A stretch of 64,000 bases of DNA, from the NCBI RefSeq assembly GCF_035582795.1, contig NC_134367.1, forward strand, positions 50,933,562-50,997,561, read 5' to 3'. The translations under genes were made by a program, and so were the position numbers. The stretch is from Mycteria americana (taxonomy: Eukaryota; Chordata; Aves; Ciconiiformes; Ciconiidae). Below are positions 12,841 to 25,402 of this stretch, one piece after another (the first letter of the stretch is position 1; each line of letters begins with the position of its first letter). The notes beneath the pieces are model-generated. The model did no database searches. It had not been told where the DNA came from and saw only the letters and a program-made list of their open reading frames with translations.

Positions 12841-14489
12841 CATCATCTGGTGATAAGTTTCTTTGATGTCCATTTTTGCCATATGGATTTTGCCTTGAGA
12901 AACTCACAGGTCAATATTTTCTAATATATAGGAACACCATCTTTTCCTAAGCTAGGCTGGCCCTTCTCTTGCTACTTCTTTAGCGGAAAGGACCTATCTT
13001 GCAGCAGTATCAAAGCTCCAGCCATATAATCAAAATTTGCCAGCTTTCTTGAAGCATCCTTCCTTACAGTTGCACATTCACTGTCACTGCAGAACAAGAT
13101 GGAAATACTGATGGGAAACTGATTTTTAGACAACTGGACAAAGCTGTTTGGCACGTGTCTTGGGTAAGAACTTGGAATATATATTGAGGATTACATTCCC
13201 TCCTCCAGTGGAGGGTTTATATTAAATTTATGTTAGTAAAGCTTTTAATAGAAGGCATGACTGGCAGTACTGTAAATCTCCACTTGGTAATAAATGTTGA
13301 TTGGATTCAGCTATACATGTCTTCAGACATGGGCCTTGCTGCCATGATCCAGACCCTCATTATACCAGGATTCCATCAGTGCCACTGTTTCCCTTCTATG
13401 TCAACCTGAGGCAAAAAGCATCGGGCTGCTTAGTTAGAGGTATATAGTTATGGAAGTAAACAAAGCCATGATTTCCAGCCCTGGAATCATAAGCCTGAAA
13501 GTTTGAGCAGAAGTGAAATTGTGATTCCAGAAATAGTCTCAAGGAGGAATATTTAACAGTTGTCGCCCTAATACCCATGGATCTTTTGACTTCTGGGTAG
13601 ACTTTAGGGGATGGTGTCAGCTTACACAATTAGGTGTGGCTTCAGATCTGCTTGGAAGCACACCTTTCTCCCTAAGTCAACCAACTCTTGGGTGACATCA
13701 ATACAAACAAATTAAATGGTAGCAGAGCCTGTTCTTTGGCCTTGAGGCCAACTGACATGTCTAGCCATGTCCATACTATTAAACTCTCCTAGCCTCCAGA
13801 AAAGGGAGGCTGAATCTAAACTGCCTACTGGTAGGTAGTTGTCCCTGGCCTGGGCCAACCCCTGAATCATGCTCAGGAATTGTTTGGGATCATGCTACTT
13901 GGTATGGGACAAAACCACTACAGGGCTTTCCTTCAACTCATGAGGCGTAATGTCAGATAACAGGTCTATAGACATGAAGAAGTAAAAATGATCAAAGGTC
14001 ATTTTCTCCATCTTCTGATTTGAGGTAGGTTTAAACATAATTCTCATAAAAAATCAGTGAAGGCTATTCCACAGCCCATAGGCCTCCCGTTTCTTTGCCA
14101 AACTATCTTTGCAGAATGTTTCTCTTAATACAAAGTCTTCTTTGCTGCAAATTTAAAGTAATTATTTATTATATTGCCATAGTAAAGCGCACAGATAATA
14201 ATGATGGGCAAATTTGTAACAAAGTGTTTACCAGTTAAAAACGTATCAAGCATTTTGCATTGAGCGGAGGAAGGAAAGGTCACGTGACAGTCTACATCTA
14301 AGTGAGTCTCCCTGGAAACCCTTGGTAGATGATGAAGGGAAACGAGTGCTTCTGTGATGTAACTCATCTCATTTCAACACAGACATCTGAAACAGATTAA
14401 TCACATCCTGGAGTTGCCTACATCTCTTCACTAACTAGCACAACAGTGTAGATGATTAGCTCAGACATTTATCACTATATTTCCCCTCA

Positions 14490-14720
14490 TTTTGAGGAAC
14501 AGGTTCAGTTCCTTCAACCTTTCTTCATAGCATTTCTATGCATTTTTGTCGCTTTCCTTTGTACTCTCTCAAATGTGTCTTCATTAGATCATGTTGTCCA
14601 AAGTAGCACACTCTACTCAAGCTGAGAGTTCAGCATTCAACAACTCTGCTGATGCAGCTCAGAAAGAAATTTGTCTTTTTTTGCAGCGGCAGCTTCATAA
14701 TGTTTGTGGTCTGATGCAAT
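14490..14720 (-). mobile_element. Decayed CR1-like LINE fragment (antisense)
   Basis: The plus strand carries words resembling the reverse complement of CR1 body sequence in order: TTCAACCTTTCTTCATAGC, then a Thr/Ser-coding-like stretch, then TTGTCCAAAG and CACTCTACTCAAGCTGAG, which recall the CR1 'GGACACAGTACTCCAG' block. The copy is old and strongly diverged, and its boundaries are approximate. Similar-looking decayed sequence may run on to about 15.23 kb. Confidence 0.45.
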
Positions 14721-15399
14721 TTTGAGATTATCTCGCTCCATTTCTTGAACAATAGTGCAATGTTAGCACTTTTACCATTCCCTTGAATTTTCCTTCTATG
14801 ATAAGACTTACTACTAATTGCAATTAGTGCAACCAAGTTCTTCTCACCATTAGCGTGAGCGCTAGCTCTGTAAGTCTGTGATTTCTCCCATTGGATATGA
14901 TATTCTGCATTACGTCTCTTACCAGGATGAAAAGTTAGTTAGTTATCCTGATATTATACCACTACTTCATTCCGCTTCTTTCCAAACAAATGAAAAAATG
15001 TTCACTGAAAATCTCTGCATCCTTAGTAGTCATTTTAACCATCAGCATTAGTTTATGACTGTTGGGATTTCTTCTATCCCTGACACATTTCAAGACCTAT
15101 GTTTTTAGCCCTGCCTACCAAGCATTTTCTGATAACAGTGGAAGTCTTTATGTTCTCTTGAGAAGCGTTGAAACTCTATATCTTGCAATTTGAATCTAAT
15201 TTCTCTTTTTTGTTTGTTATTTTTGCCTATTTTTTAGCTTACTTACTGCCTTCTCTTTGCCGCTAGACAGGGCAGATTTTTACCCACAATTATCAAAAAG
15301 ATAGTCTATATAAAAAGAGAACTGCCTTACGGAGCACTCAGTTTCAGAATTCATTCCTAGTCATGACAGCTGCATGGCATCCTGAAAGGCTTATTCTTT

Positions 15400-15740
15400 T
15401 GTAACTTTTTCTGGGTAATTTCTACTTTGAGTATGGGACAGGCAGAGATAACAAGGTAATGAGAATGAACCATGGAGAAATCTGATAAACAGGAACAGAG
15501 GAAGTTGGAACTGTTTATTCTAGAAGACAAAATAAGAACAAATATAATTAAAAGGTGTATAAATGGAGAAGTTCTAGAAGGTAGATCAGCTCTTCTTCCC
15601 ATTTCATAACAGAAAAAGGGAGCAGTCTAACATTTGAAAAGATGAACCGCTGAAAGGAAACATGTATCGTGTGTCACTAAGAGTGTTGAGACTTCATGTA
15701 TCTTTTAGGTGGTGAACTCTTTGTCACAGGGTATCATTAG
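15400..15740 (+). mobile_element. Decayed CR1/L3-like LINE 3' fragment
   Basis: Ordered similarity to the 3' part of old CR1/L3-type LINEs: ATAATTAAAAGGTGTATAAA, an AGCTCTTCTTCCCATTT block, and GTGGTGAACTCTTTGTCACAGGGTATCATTAGGCA, which parallels the family's 'GTGGAACTC...TGCCACAGG...TCATTGAGGC' block. The last of these is given here in pieces of 15635-15745. The copy is decayed and the ends are approximate. Confidence 0.45.
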
Positions 15741-16056
15741 GCAAGGTGCAGGGAAGGAGTGGTCAGGTAGCAATGAGAACATCCAGAGTTTAAATAGCGA
15801 GTGTTGCAAGGACACACTTCCCTGGGAGACAGATCATCCCAGATCTTCCTACTATGGGATTTGCACATCTTGTATACCTCTGCAGCTGGACACTGTGAAA
15901 GGACGAGACAGCCTTGACACCAAGCAATAGGATTATTCTGACATTCTATCCCTCCCTATTGCACCTTTGTTTATACTATTTCTTTTTTTATATCAAAGGT
16001 GTATTGAAACATACAGATAATTTTTTCTTTCCTAATGCAGTAATGTTTATCATTAT

Positions 16057-16076
16057 CAATGATATCAATATCATTG
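16057..16076. repeat. 9-base inverted repeat
   Basis: CAATGATAT and ATATCATTG flank CA, a near-palindrome inside an ATC/AAT-rich patch (16041-16100). Probably chance in simple-composition DNA. Confidence 0.75.
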
Positions 16077-17468
16077 CTACCATATCAATGCTAATCAAGG
16101 CAACTTTGTCCCTTAGCCACAATGGAAGCTGAAGTACTTTGAACAGCCTTTTTTCTGCTTTTAAAAGCAAACCTGACACAAACCATAATTTAAAAACAGA
16201 GAAAACTTTAATTGTACACAGACGGAGGAACAATCTAAATTTCCTCATTGGAAAATAATTATGTTAGGCTTGCATACATATATCTTGAATTAGTTGCTAT
16301 CAGTTAGAGAAGAGAACATTATATTCTAAATAGTAAAGCTATTAATCTGAGGAGAATACAGAGGAAACACAGAAGTAAACAAATAACTCAAACTAATTAA
16401 CACTTGCTCACGGAATGTGTAGTTTTATGGCTAATAAGTAAGGTTCAAATAACAAACGCTTAACTGATTGCTTTTCCTTTTTATTGCATTTGCCACCCGC
16501 TGTTAGCGGTCGCTAGATAAATCCTAGAGCAGCAACCAAAACCAGCAGGACCTGAGCATATTCACTACAGAATGAATGAAAGTCTGAAAGCCTGGCTTAG
16601 GAAATGGTACATTAACTTTTCCTGCAAAAAATTATCATGTTTTAGACAATTGGCAAACAAGAAAGTGAGGGAAAACCAACCAAACAAATCTCATTGCAAA
16701 CCTCTCACCAAACTGGGGAGTTTAATAATTAGCAGTGAAACTGTGGAGCCTTTAATCTCGGAGTAGCTGGATTGAATACCAGGCTGACTGAAGGAAGTTA
16801 CTCACCGTTTTCCTCCCATTTGCTTAACCACCGATGTGACACCGATTTTCACTGGCAAGGCAGCTACGTATTTCTGGTTTAGGTGGCTCGCCATGCTCTG
16901 ACTTACTAGGGTGGCCTCTGTCAGCTTATTTTTGCTGGTCAGAGCAGTCTGCACTGCCCACCTCCATTTTCTTTCTCATTATGGCTCAATGTGGCCTTCT
17001 GCTGTAAAAGGAAATAGGCAGACAAAAGCCAAATTAGTCAGGTAGTGAAAAGGATGGGGGAAAAAAAAAGAATGTTACTTTAGCAAGCGCCTATATCTCC
17101 ATCACTTAAAGAAATACAAAACAATACCTGAAACTCATCCACTTTACCTTATTAATCTAATTATCCATCTATAATCTCTAAGAGGAGTTTGCAAGGAATA
17201 AGTAGGCTGCAAGCAAAGGTGCTTTGTGAGACCTTGCTCACTTCTGGAAAGGGATTCTCTGCGCAGGATGCCAATGTGGCTGCAGGAAAAAGTGGACAGG
17301 GGTTCATAATGCGGTTGTTATTGCAAGAGATGAAATGGCAGCACAATGAGTTGGTAAGTAGAGAGAGACAGAGCCAAGTTTCAGTGTACATGGGGGCTGG
17401 AGACATTAGAGATATCCTAAAGAGAATAAAACCAATGTTTTATAGTAAAAATAGTAGATGATAAAAAT

Positions 17469-17525
17469 ACAGTAAATGTATTTTTATACAGTAAATGTAT
17501 TTAAAAAAAAATACAGTAGATGATA
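17469..17525. repeat. 18-base period tandem repeat
   Basis: TACAGTAAATGTATTT occurs at 17469-17484 and again at 17487-17502; a partial third copy starts at 17512 after an A-run. It is a simple AT-rich tandem duplication. Confidence 0.7.
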
Positions 17526-20500
17526 TGGGTAAATGTGGGAGAAAGGGAAACCAGTTCAGAGCAGCGTGCCAACTGAAAAGGCAGCACTGGAAGGGCTAGA
17601 AAAGGAGCTTCTGCTGCATGAAAGATTAGTTTTCAGAGATGGGCTTTAGAGAGAGAGACAGTAGGATTATCTGGTCACAGACTGGATGCCAGTAAAGAGC
17701 TAGAGGAATTGCCTCCAGACTATGGACTAAGAAAAGAGAACATCTAAGCAGTTATAATAGGTGTGACACTGGAAGAGGTGAATTAGCAGTCAGGGAGCTT
17801 TAGCTCATTATTCAAATGAATGTGGACAAACTTAAAGGTGATGCTCACACGGGGACACTGTTTTCCCAGGCTGCATAAATATGCATAGAACATTGCCCAG
17901 TCACCTTCTTAGTACACCTTGAAATAAGCAGTGTAATTTAAAAGGCGTGTGGTTCCAACAAGGTAATGCTGAAGCTAAATCTGCAGTGACAAGTAATCTG
18001 ATGAGATGTGCATTGCAGAATGTTAGTCAGAGCTAGTCACAGGGCTAGAATGGCAACATGGTGCTCTTGGCTTTATTTCGATATGCAACGAGTGTCAGCA
18101 GATCTACTGCTGTCACTTGACCGACCTTGCAGGAAAAAAAAGGTAACAAAAAACTCCAGGCAGTGGGGAGGGAATTCCCAATTACAGATTCCAACATACA
18201 GGTCAAAAGCTATTAAGAATTTTCTCTCTGAGCTATCAAAACTAAAAGACTAATCTCCTTGTGAGTGAATGTCATAGGGAGTATATTGAAATACACAAAA
18301 TGAAAACCGTAAACAAGAGAGGAATTACCCTTCCTAGGCAGGAGATGACTCCACTGAAAAAAAATGAAGCAATTCTATAAGAATAGCCATGGGAAGAAGA
18401 ATACATCTTGGTCAGACTAATTTCTCACCCAAACTTCAAGGGTACATAGACCACCACTAATCTGCCCGAGATGAATGATCACTCTTTCTCACCAAAGCTG
18501 AAACTTTTGTGTCAAACGATTTAAAAAAAAAAAAAAAAAGCTTCAAATCACCTGAAAGCAGCTTAAAGAACATCCTCGTCAGATACACGTATGACTAGCC
18601 TGCCTCTGAGCGAAGCCTCCTGAGAGCACAGCCCGAGCTTGTGGCAGCTTTGAGAGGGAGCTATTGACTGCCATCTAATGGTAAACTGGAACAAGAGGAA
18701 AATGAGACTGGTCTTCATCCCCTCCGAACGTTTTGGTTATAATTACAGTTTGATATAATTAAAGTAGGACTAATGAATATTAACTTCATTTTTGCCTTTT
18801 TGGTCATTAAAAACCGCACGTAATGACCCAGGTTGGGAGTTGCCAAGACCTCACACAACTGAAGTACAAATCTTACAGACAAGGGCTTTCATGGCCGTTC
18901 TTACTCTGTGGCATGGAGGGAATGTGATGGCAAGGAGATTCCTGTGACACTGAAGTTCCTCTACAGTCCAGGCCTGAATGAATCCTGACAAAAACCTTGG
19001 TGGGGATCTGCTTTCACGACCAAGGCATAAGAGTAACATGATGTACTTTCTAACTAGGACAACTAGAACAGTTGCCCATGTAGCTGGACTAGGAAATGAA
19101 GCAAGCGTGCCAGACGTAATGTCTCGGTTTGGTGTTGCGCAATGATGAGATAAATCAGATGCATGATGCCTGTTTGTGACATCCAAGTTACATTTCCTCT
19201 GTGACTGGAGAGGGACCTGTTTGAGTGCCACACTATTAACCTTCTGCAAGCCATAAGACCTGCAGGAAAGGATACTGCATGGTGAATTGATTACTTGCTG
19301 GTTTTGTAAGATGCCACTATATCATCATATTTGAAGAACAGAAGAGACAGGGTGACTTTAGGCATGTTCTTTACCTTGCCTTTCAATATGAAGATGCGAT
19401 AAAGCTGTATAATGCCAGACTATCCTAGAAAGGCACTAATACTTACAGCTTTGTTTACAAAGAGTAAGTTATCATCTTCACTCTTAGCAAAGTTAGAGCA
19501 TGACTTTAATCCTATGTGAGACAAATCAAATTCTGAGACCTCTGAAAAGAATGGGGTGTATGGAAAACTAGGTTTGGGGTTTTTTTGTTGAGTTTTGGGT
19601 GTGGGGTTTCTCCCCCTTGAGGAGGCAGCATTTCTGCTCAGAGAATCCCCACTGTTCAGACATTCATTTTCTGTTCTGACTCACTGTGTGCCACTAGGAA
19701 TGCAATAAAGTTACACTTACCAACTTCTTTTTTTCCTCAATAAGGCTGTATGCATATTTTAAGACATACGGGGGAAAAGTGCTAAAAAGCTAACAGCTAT
19801 ATTCCCAACTGAAATTGGTCAGAATCTCACAGAACTGGGCCCTGGAACATTCAAAATACATAAAGACATAAAGATGTTCGCAGCTTCCTTCCCAGTGAGG
19901 TTTCTAAGGTGAGGAGATAGCTTTGCCAAGGAATTGCTCCATTACAAAATGTCCCTGACATAAAAACCTTTCATACAAATGTTTTATGACAAAGCTTATA
20001 CAGGTGTAAAATTAAGCAATCACTTATAATGCCCATGCTAATTGCACAGCTGCTGTGCAGCAGAAGCTCCACAATTATATCCTTGCCATATTTGCTGATA
20101 ATTTTCCAAGGGAGGATTGCTCTGTCAGGTGAGGTGATGGGCATTTTAAAGTAGAACTTTAAAGCTGAGGAGCTCTCCCATCTGCCAAAATTACCCTGAA
20201 ACCTGTACAGCCATTTACCTCAGGGCAGGATGCTGCCCGTCTGATGGTGTTGCATTTTGTACCCATTTTGTATGGGTACAGAGAATTCCCCAAATGCTGA
20301 GCAATCGTTCAGAAGCACCAAGAGAGGTGCAGTTGGGGCATGGCAGAGAGAAAGCTGGGAGAAGGTAGAAGGAGGGATGGACCTCTCCTAGTTTCTGAGC
20401 TCCAAAGAGAAGGGATTATGGATTACCACCAGTAATGGAAAGAGGGAGACGTAATATGAAGAAAAGTAACAAAGACAAGAAGAGGGGAAACCCAGGCCAC

Positions 20501-20799
20501 AATGGGATTTGGATTAGATAGTCATCGTGGCCAAGCCTTTCAAATTAATCTGTGATCAGGAAACTTCAGCATCTGCTGGAGGCATTTCCCCAGTGAGAGA
20601 TTTCCACTGTTTTCTGTTTTGGGCATGTGGGCAGAGCCGGAGGGGCTGAAAACACGGGTTAGCCCTTGGCACTAAGGTCCAGGTGGCTTAGTCTCGTAGA
20701 GGCAAAACACTTCAACAAGTATTGCAAAGGGAAAATCGGAGGCGTGTAAAACCAAAACGATAGGAAAAGTATTAACATCGTTCCTCCCGAGTGCTTTGA

Positions 20800-21970
20800 C
20801 TGTGAGATTCAGAGATCGGCAGCATCGGCGGCGAGGATGGGGCAGCCCTGCCCAGCGGGGCTCCCCGGCAGCCGCCCGCTGCTGCCGAGACACCCCGCAG
20901 GCAAACCCGTGGTCTGCCGCTCCCACACACGCAAAACCAGCGCACACCAGAAAAAATAACGATGGGGGAAATTATAACGGGAAACGGCTCGGGCAAATCT
21001 CGGTGGGGCGGGAGGCCGGCGGTGGCGGAGCAGCTCTCCCAGCGGAGGAGGGGCAGAGGCCGGCGCCGAGGCGCTGGGGGCTCCTCCCGCCCCGGGGCTG
21101 AGCAGGGGGCGGCAGGGGACCCGCTTCAGCCCGCCGCCCTCCCGCCTTTCTCCCAGCTCCCTCCGGCCGCCGCTCCCGAACCGCCTCCAAACACCGCCCG
21201 GCGCCGGCGGGCACGGAGGGCGGAGAGAGGCAGAGGCACCTCCGCTCCCCGCCCTCACCTTCCCGCCCCGGGGCGAGGAACCTCCCCGCCCGCAGCCGGT
21301 CCGCCGGGCCCCGGCACCGGCAGAGGGCGCCGAGCCCGGGCTGAGGCGGCTCCGCCTCCGGCCTGCGAGCGGCGGCGCGGGGACGGCAGCAGCAGGCCCG
21401 GGCCCGAGGCGCCTGGAGGACCCAGGTAACCGCGCCTCGGCCACGGCCCGCTGCGCCCCGAGCCTCGCCGGGTCTCCCCTCCGGCAGCGCGGGGAAGCGG
21501 GGCAGCGGCCTTGGCTGCAAGGTCGCGGTTCCAAGGTCGCGGGGCCGGGGGAGCTGCGGGGGCCGGCGTGGCCCCTCCGGGCGGCGGGGGTGGGCGTCGG
21601 CCAGGCCTGCGTGCCGCGGCCTCCGCTGGCGCAGCGGCCAGAGAAGCGGAGGCTCCCCGGGCCCTCCGCCCGCGGCGGGCTCGCCACCGAGGGCCCTAAG
21701 GGCGGGTCAGGGGCCGTCCCCCGGGCGGGGGCGTCTGCGGGCCCCGAAAGCTGGCGTTGCCCTGGCTGCGTGCTTTTGAAGGGGCTGCCAGCCTTCGGCA
21801 GCGCTCGGCCTTGTGCCCCCCCGAGCGGGCGGTAGTGGGTGAATCTCTGTCCGCGTTAAGGTTTCACGAGGGGAAGAGGCCGCCCTTCGTGTTCGGGGCG
21901 TGCTGGTGGCCGTCCTGGCAGGGGCTGTCTCAGCGGCCGGTTGTACCCGCTGGCCAACGGGCAACAAAGT
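20800..21970. promoter_or_regulatory. MTRES1: CpG island at the MTRES1 promoter
   Basis: About 1.15 kb of very GC- and CpG-rich sequence that drops sharply to AT-rich DNA near 21970. It contains the likely non-coding first exon of MTRES1. The long frames here (for example 292 codons on the minus strand) are low-complexity Ala/Arg/Gly/Pro translations and not genes. Confidence 0.9.
21200..21425 (+). other. MTRES1: Probable MTRES1 non-coding exon 1
   Basis: A plausible donor CCCAG|GTAACC lies after 21425 in the CpG island. The next usable acceptor is TTTTATTTTAG at 22770, just before the coding exon. The left edge is unknown and is set arbitrarily within the island. The exon is an inference from the donor, the island and the gene's layout. 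Confidence 0.45.
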
Positions 21971-22770
21971 CAGATCGAGCGCTAAAAATAAGCAGTAATA
22001 ATTGTTTACACATTCAAATAACTGTTCTAGGAATTTGCCCTCGAACTGAGGAGAGGCGTAAGTCTTACGTGAGGATTGCACCATCCTAAATTTTAAGCTA
22101 TATGTCATATATTTTAAGTTCACATATTTAAATTAAAAAAAAAAACAAAGGAATTGTGGTTATTTTTATATGGCAAATAATTGCCCTCATTGATCAGGGC
22201 TTTTTCCCAACCACAAAAAAAACCCCCTCATTCAGATTTCGGCAGAGTTCACTTGGGTGCAAGGGAAACCTAACTCGAGTCTCGTGAAGTGAACCCGTGT
22301 TTCCACGCGTATAAGGCCATAATAAAAGCCAGTGGTCTGCCTAGCCAGGAAGGACTGTAAATCAATTTCTAAGAGTATTGAAAGATGCCTGGCTTTTTTG
22401 GGGGTGTTTCCACCTACTTGTCCCAGGTTAGAGATGGCTCCAGAAGGGAGCAGTCCTGGGGAGCAAATGCCAGAAATATGTTTGGACAGTTAATATGAAA
22501 CACCAGAAAAGGAATTATGAATGGAGTATTCCACTGGGGTTTTTAGTGTTTGTTTTTCATCTGGTGTTTTAGCTCTTTGTAATGGTGGATGGTCTATGAG
22601 AAAGGCAGATCATAAAGCCGGTATAGCCTCGTGCTTTTAGATGATGCATTGCTCTATAGGGAACTAGGTAGTCATCTTTTTGTAGTAACTATTATGCCGT
22701 ACCTGGAGAAATCCTTGAAACAGTCAAAGCAGTTGCTCATTTTTACATATTAATGTTTGTTTTATTTTAG
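21426..22770 (+). other. MTRES1: MTRES1 intron 1
   Basis: The interval between the proposed donor at 21426 and the acceptor at 22770. Its first half is still CpG island, the second half AT-rich. No other feature is seen. Confidence 0.5.
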
Positions 22771-22778
22771 GGTATGCT

Positions 22779-23209
22779 ATGACTGGCTTCAGACTCCCCA
22801 TCACTACTTTTAGAAAACTAAATGTCTGGTTTGGACTGTGGGAGAAATTCCCCTCTAATAAACTGTATCTCTCTTGGAGGAGAAGCATTTTCTGTAGCTG
22901 TCAAGCAAGCACAGTAAACTACAGAAGATGTTTCAGCTTTTCCCCAGTAAAACTCTGTGCACTAAGACTTTCTCCAGAGTATATCTCAGTACTTTCTCTG
23001 CGGAACAAAAGTAACAAAAGCTCTAAAAGGAGCAGGCAAACCGTACAAGAAGAAGAGGAAGAAGAGGATGAAAACGAAGAGGAAAGCGATTTGGAAGATG
23101 AATTTGAAAATGACCCCAACGTAGTAAAAGATTACAAGGATCTTGAAAAAGTAGTGCAGTCTCTTCGATACGATGTGATCATGAAAGCTGGTCTAGACAT
23201 TGCAAGAAA
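22779..23209 (+). CDS. MTRES1: MTRES1 coding exon 1
   Basis: It runs from ATG at 22779 to the donor AGAAA|GTAAGT after 23209, encoding residues 1-143 plus two bases of codon 144. It carries the presequence, the acidic tract and the start of the S4 region. Reading through the donor gives the slightly longer 144-codon frame. Confidence 0.95.
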
Positions 23210-25402
23210 GTAAGTATGGAAGAAACAACCTGCTGATGAGAAGGATGTCATGTATCTAAAATTTCAGTTTTGAGACCCTTTTATTGCTGGAATAACTCAG
23301 TATTGGGGTTTTTTGGTGTAGCTCTTTTGACTGTCTAAAAATACATTTTGGATGTACGGGTGTTATTGTTTGTTTTACCTTACCTCCCTTGAAACAGCCC
23401 ATTTTCTGCTTTTCACTGTCTGTAATATTTCTAAGATTGCTGAGAAAGCATTTTCTGTCAATTACTATTTATTTAAAGTGAAGAAAACACAAAATACTGT
23501 ACTAAGTAATACAAAGAGAGCTAATTTGAGATTGAGGGAGTAAAATAACACGCTACTTAATGGCCGAAGAAATAGGTGAGGGTAACGATAAACCTAACCA
23601 ACTAGGTCAACCAGGTAAATGTGCACTCTATAAATATATTGCAATGTTTGATCTAATGCAACCTACAGAAGCCTTATATTGCAATGTTGTTAGAACAGAA
23701 TATTAACATAACTTGATCACTTAAAAATTACTAAACTGGCTGGTGCAGGAAAGGGGACATTATGCCTTGGTATTCAGGAGACAGGTCTTTAGAAACAGCT
23801 TTTCATTGCTTGCACCTGTGGCACAGAGCAACTATACTCTATTATTTCGTTTAATATATATGAAAGACTTTTTCTTTACTTCCAGTTCAAGTCTGTCCTG
23901 ACCTTAAATAAAGGTATCCTTTATACGCAAATTAGAGTTGTGGAAATGTGCCTTGCACATGAACGGTGTTCTTGTTTATCTGCAAAGAAACAATTGCATT
24001 TGGTCTGCTGCACACTGTAAATGCAATAAAACCTTGTTTTTCTTCAGTAAAGTAGAAGATGCATTCTACAATAATGAACTCAGGCTGAATGGAGAAAAAC
24101 TATGGAAGAAAAGTAGAACTGTAAGACTTTTTAAAATTTAAATCTTTTAATACAGTACAAGAAAATAACTAAGGCATGACCTCTTCTTCTCCCTCCTTTT
24201 ACTTGGGTCAGAAGAGCTAACCACTAAATCGCTCTGCAAAGGTGAATGAATAGCATTGCTAACACCACTTCCAGCTTTGCGTGTGTGACCAGTTCCCTGG
24301 GTAAGATGTTATTCCCTAAGGCAGACAGGAGACTTGTGGTATTACAGAGTAAAAACTATGGCTGAAAGTCAGAAGGCAGATGGCAGCAAGGACAGAACTT
24401 TGTAAGTTGCTGAAGGAAGTGCTGATAGATGTAATGTTGATGGAGTAGGAATGATTACATCTTGGTGGAGCAGGCACATGATTAAAGAAAAAGAGAAAAT
24501 TTGATGATAGAAAGGGATTGAAACTGGGGTGGCTCAGGAAGGGTTATTGTATCTGTAACAGAGCACACAGGAACAGAGTTAGAAGAGCCAGAAGGGTTGC
24601 AGGCCATACTCTTTCACAACAGAGCTCACCAGAACGGTAACAAACATACTTCCACCCACCCTTTATGTGAAGATGATCCTAGGTGGTGGTTACTGTCATC
24701 AAAGGGCAATAAGAAGAGCAGTTTTAATTCCTGATCCCCTAAAGTTAAGGCTAGTTTTTGAGAGGCATACTACTGCTTTTGTGACTTTTGAAAGGAGCAC
24801 AAGCTGTTGACCAGCACTCTGTTCTTTAAAACACTTTAAACTGTTTTAAAGATAGGAGGGAGAATTTTGCATTTTGCTGTTTGTGTCTGTGTTGATACAA
24901 AAAGATCATCAGGAAACACCCTTCAGGAAAAAAACATACTACCTTACACCTTTTTCACAGAGTTAGGTGTTGGTTGTAGAAGAGGAAGGGTAAAGCTCTT
25001 GGCAGAGAAGGTCATGAGACATTTAACTGCTTATTGCCAGGGCTTTCCTAGAAGTTCATAGCTGGAGGATCTATAATGGGTCTAGTATTGTCTGCCTTCC
25101 TCCTCTCCTGTGAGATAAGTATTAAATGGAAAGAAAGGAACAAAATTAAAATTGGACATAGACTGCAGGGATTTGTTTTCCCCAGGGAATGTTTATAATT
25201 ACTCATCTTCTCTTTCTGTTTCCAGGTGAAAGTTGGTGACACGCTGGATCTCATAGTAGGTGAAGATAAAGAAACAGGAACTGCTGTAGTTATGCGAGTA
25301 GTCTTAAAAAAAGTATCTAACAAAACTGAAAGTGAAAAATACAAAGTGATTTTGAGGCGTTGGAAAAACTTAAAAGTGCCCAAACAGGATGTACTTAAGT
25401 AA
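22779..25402 (+). CDS. MTRES1: MTRES1 (C6orf203), mitochondrial S4-type RNA-binding protein
   Basis: MTRES1 is a mitochondrial matrix RNA-binding factor with an S4-like fold. It has been linked to maintaining mitochondrial transcription under stress and to rescue of stalled mitoribosomes with MTRFR. The CDS joins 22779-23209, 24048-24120 and 25226-25402, giving 226 residues (human 240). Residues 1-60 are rich in Arg, Ser, Trp and Phe with few acids, as in a mitochondrial presequence. Residues 75-86 are basic and residues 91-110 are a Glu/Asp tract. The conserved core follows from about 120, with motifs SLRYDVIMKAGLDIAR, NKVEDAFY, ELRLNGEKLWKKSRTVKVGD and LRRWKNLKVPK. The S4 fold spans roughly 125-205. 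Phases agree at both introns (2, then 0), all splice sites are GT-AG, and a poly(A) signal follows. The start is the first in-frame ATG of its exon, eight bases after the acceptor. Confidence 0.96.
23210..24047 (+). other. MTRES1: MTRES1 intron 2
   Basis: A GT-AG intron of 838 bases. AT-rich; nothing else is recognised in it. Confidence 0.9.
24048..24120 (+). CDS. MTRES1: MTRES1 coding exon 2
   Basis: A 73-base exon between the acceptor TTTTTCTTCAG and the donor AACT|GTAAGA. It completes codon 144 as Asn and encodes NKVEDAFYNNELRLNGEK and LWKKSRT, the most conserved part of the S4-like domain. Confidence 0.95.
24121..25225 (+). other. MTRES1: MTRES1 intron 3
   Basis: A GT-AG phase-0 intron of 1.1 kb. 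Nothing else is recognised in it. Confidence 0.9.
25226..25402 (+). CDS. MTRES1: MTRES1 terminal coding exon
   Basis: It starts after the acceptor TCTGTTTCCAG and encodes 58 residues, beginning VKVGDTLDLIVGEDKE and ending VPKQDVLK, then TAA at 25400. It supplies the C-terminal strands of the S4-like domain. Confidence 0.95.
   Translation: MKVGDTLDLIVGEDKETGTAVVMRVVLKKVSNKTESEKYKVILRRWKNLKVPKQDVLK

Larger units (their letters stand above)
9480..20780. other. Intergenic region between the CD24 and MTRES1 promoters
   Basis: The two genes diverge from here. No coding exon or structured RNA is recognised across 11 kb. Visible content is two decayed LINE-like fragments (about 14.49-14.72 and 15.40-15.74 kb), a three-copy decamer at 12811-12840, an 18-base period repeat near 17469-17525, a short AT palindrome at 16057-16076 and A-runs (for example 18522-18539). 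Open frames of 60-130 codons here lack recognisable domains and look like chance. Confidence 0.6.

Noticed and set aside
20809-21699. Long frames on both strands in the MTRES1 CpG island
   Set aside because: Overlapping GC-composition frames with no domain; the real gene here contributes only a non-coding exon.
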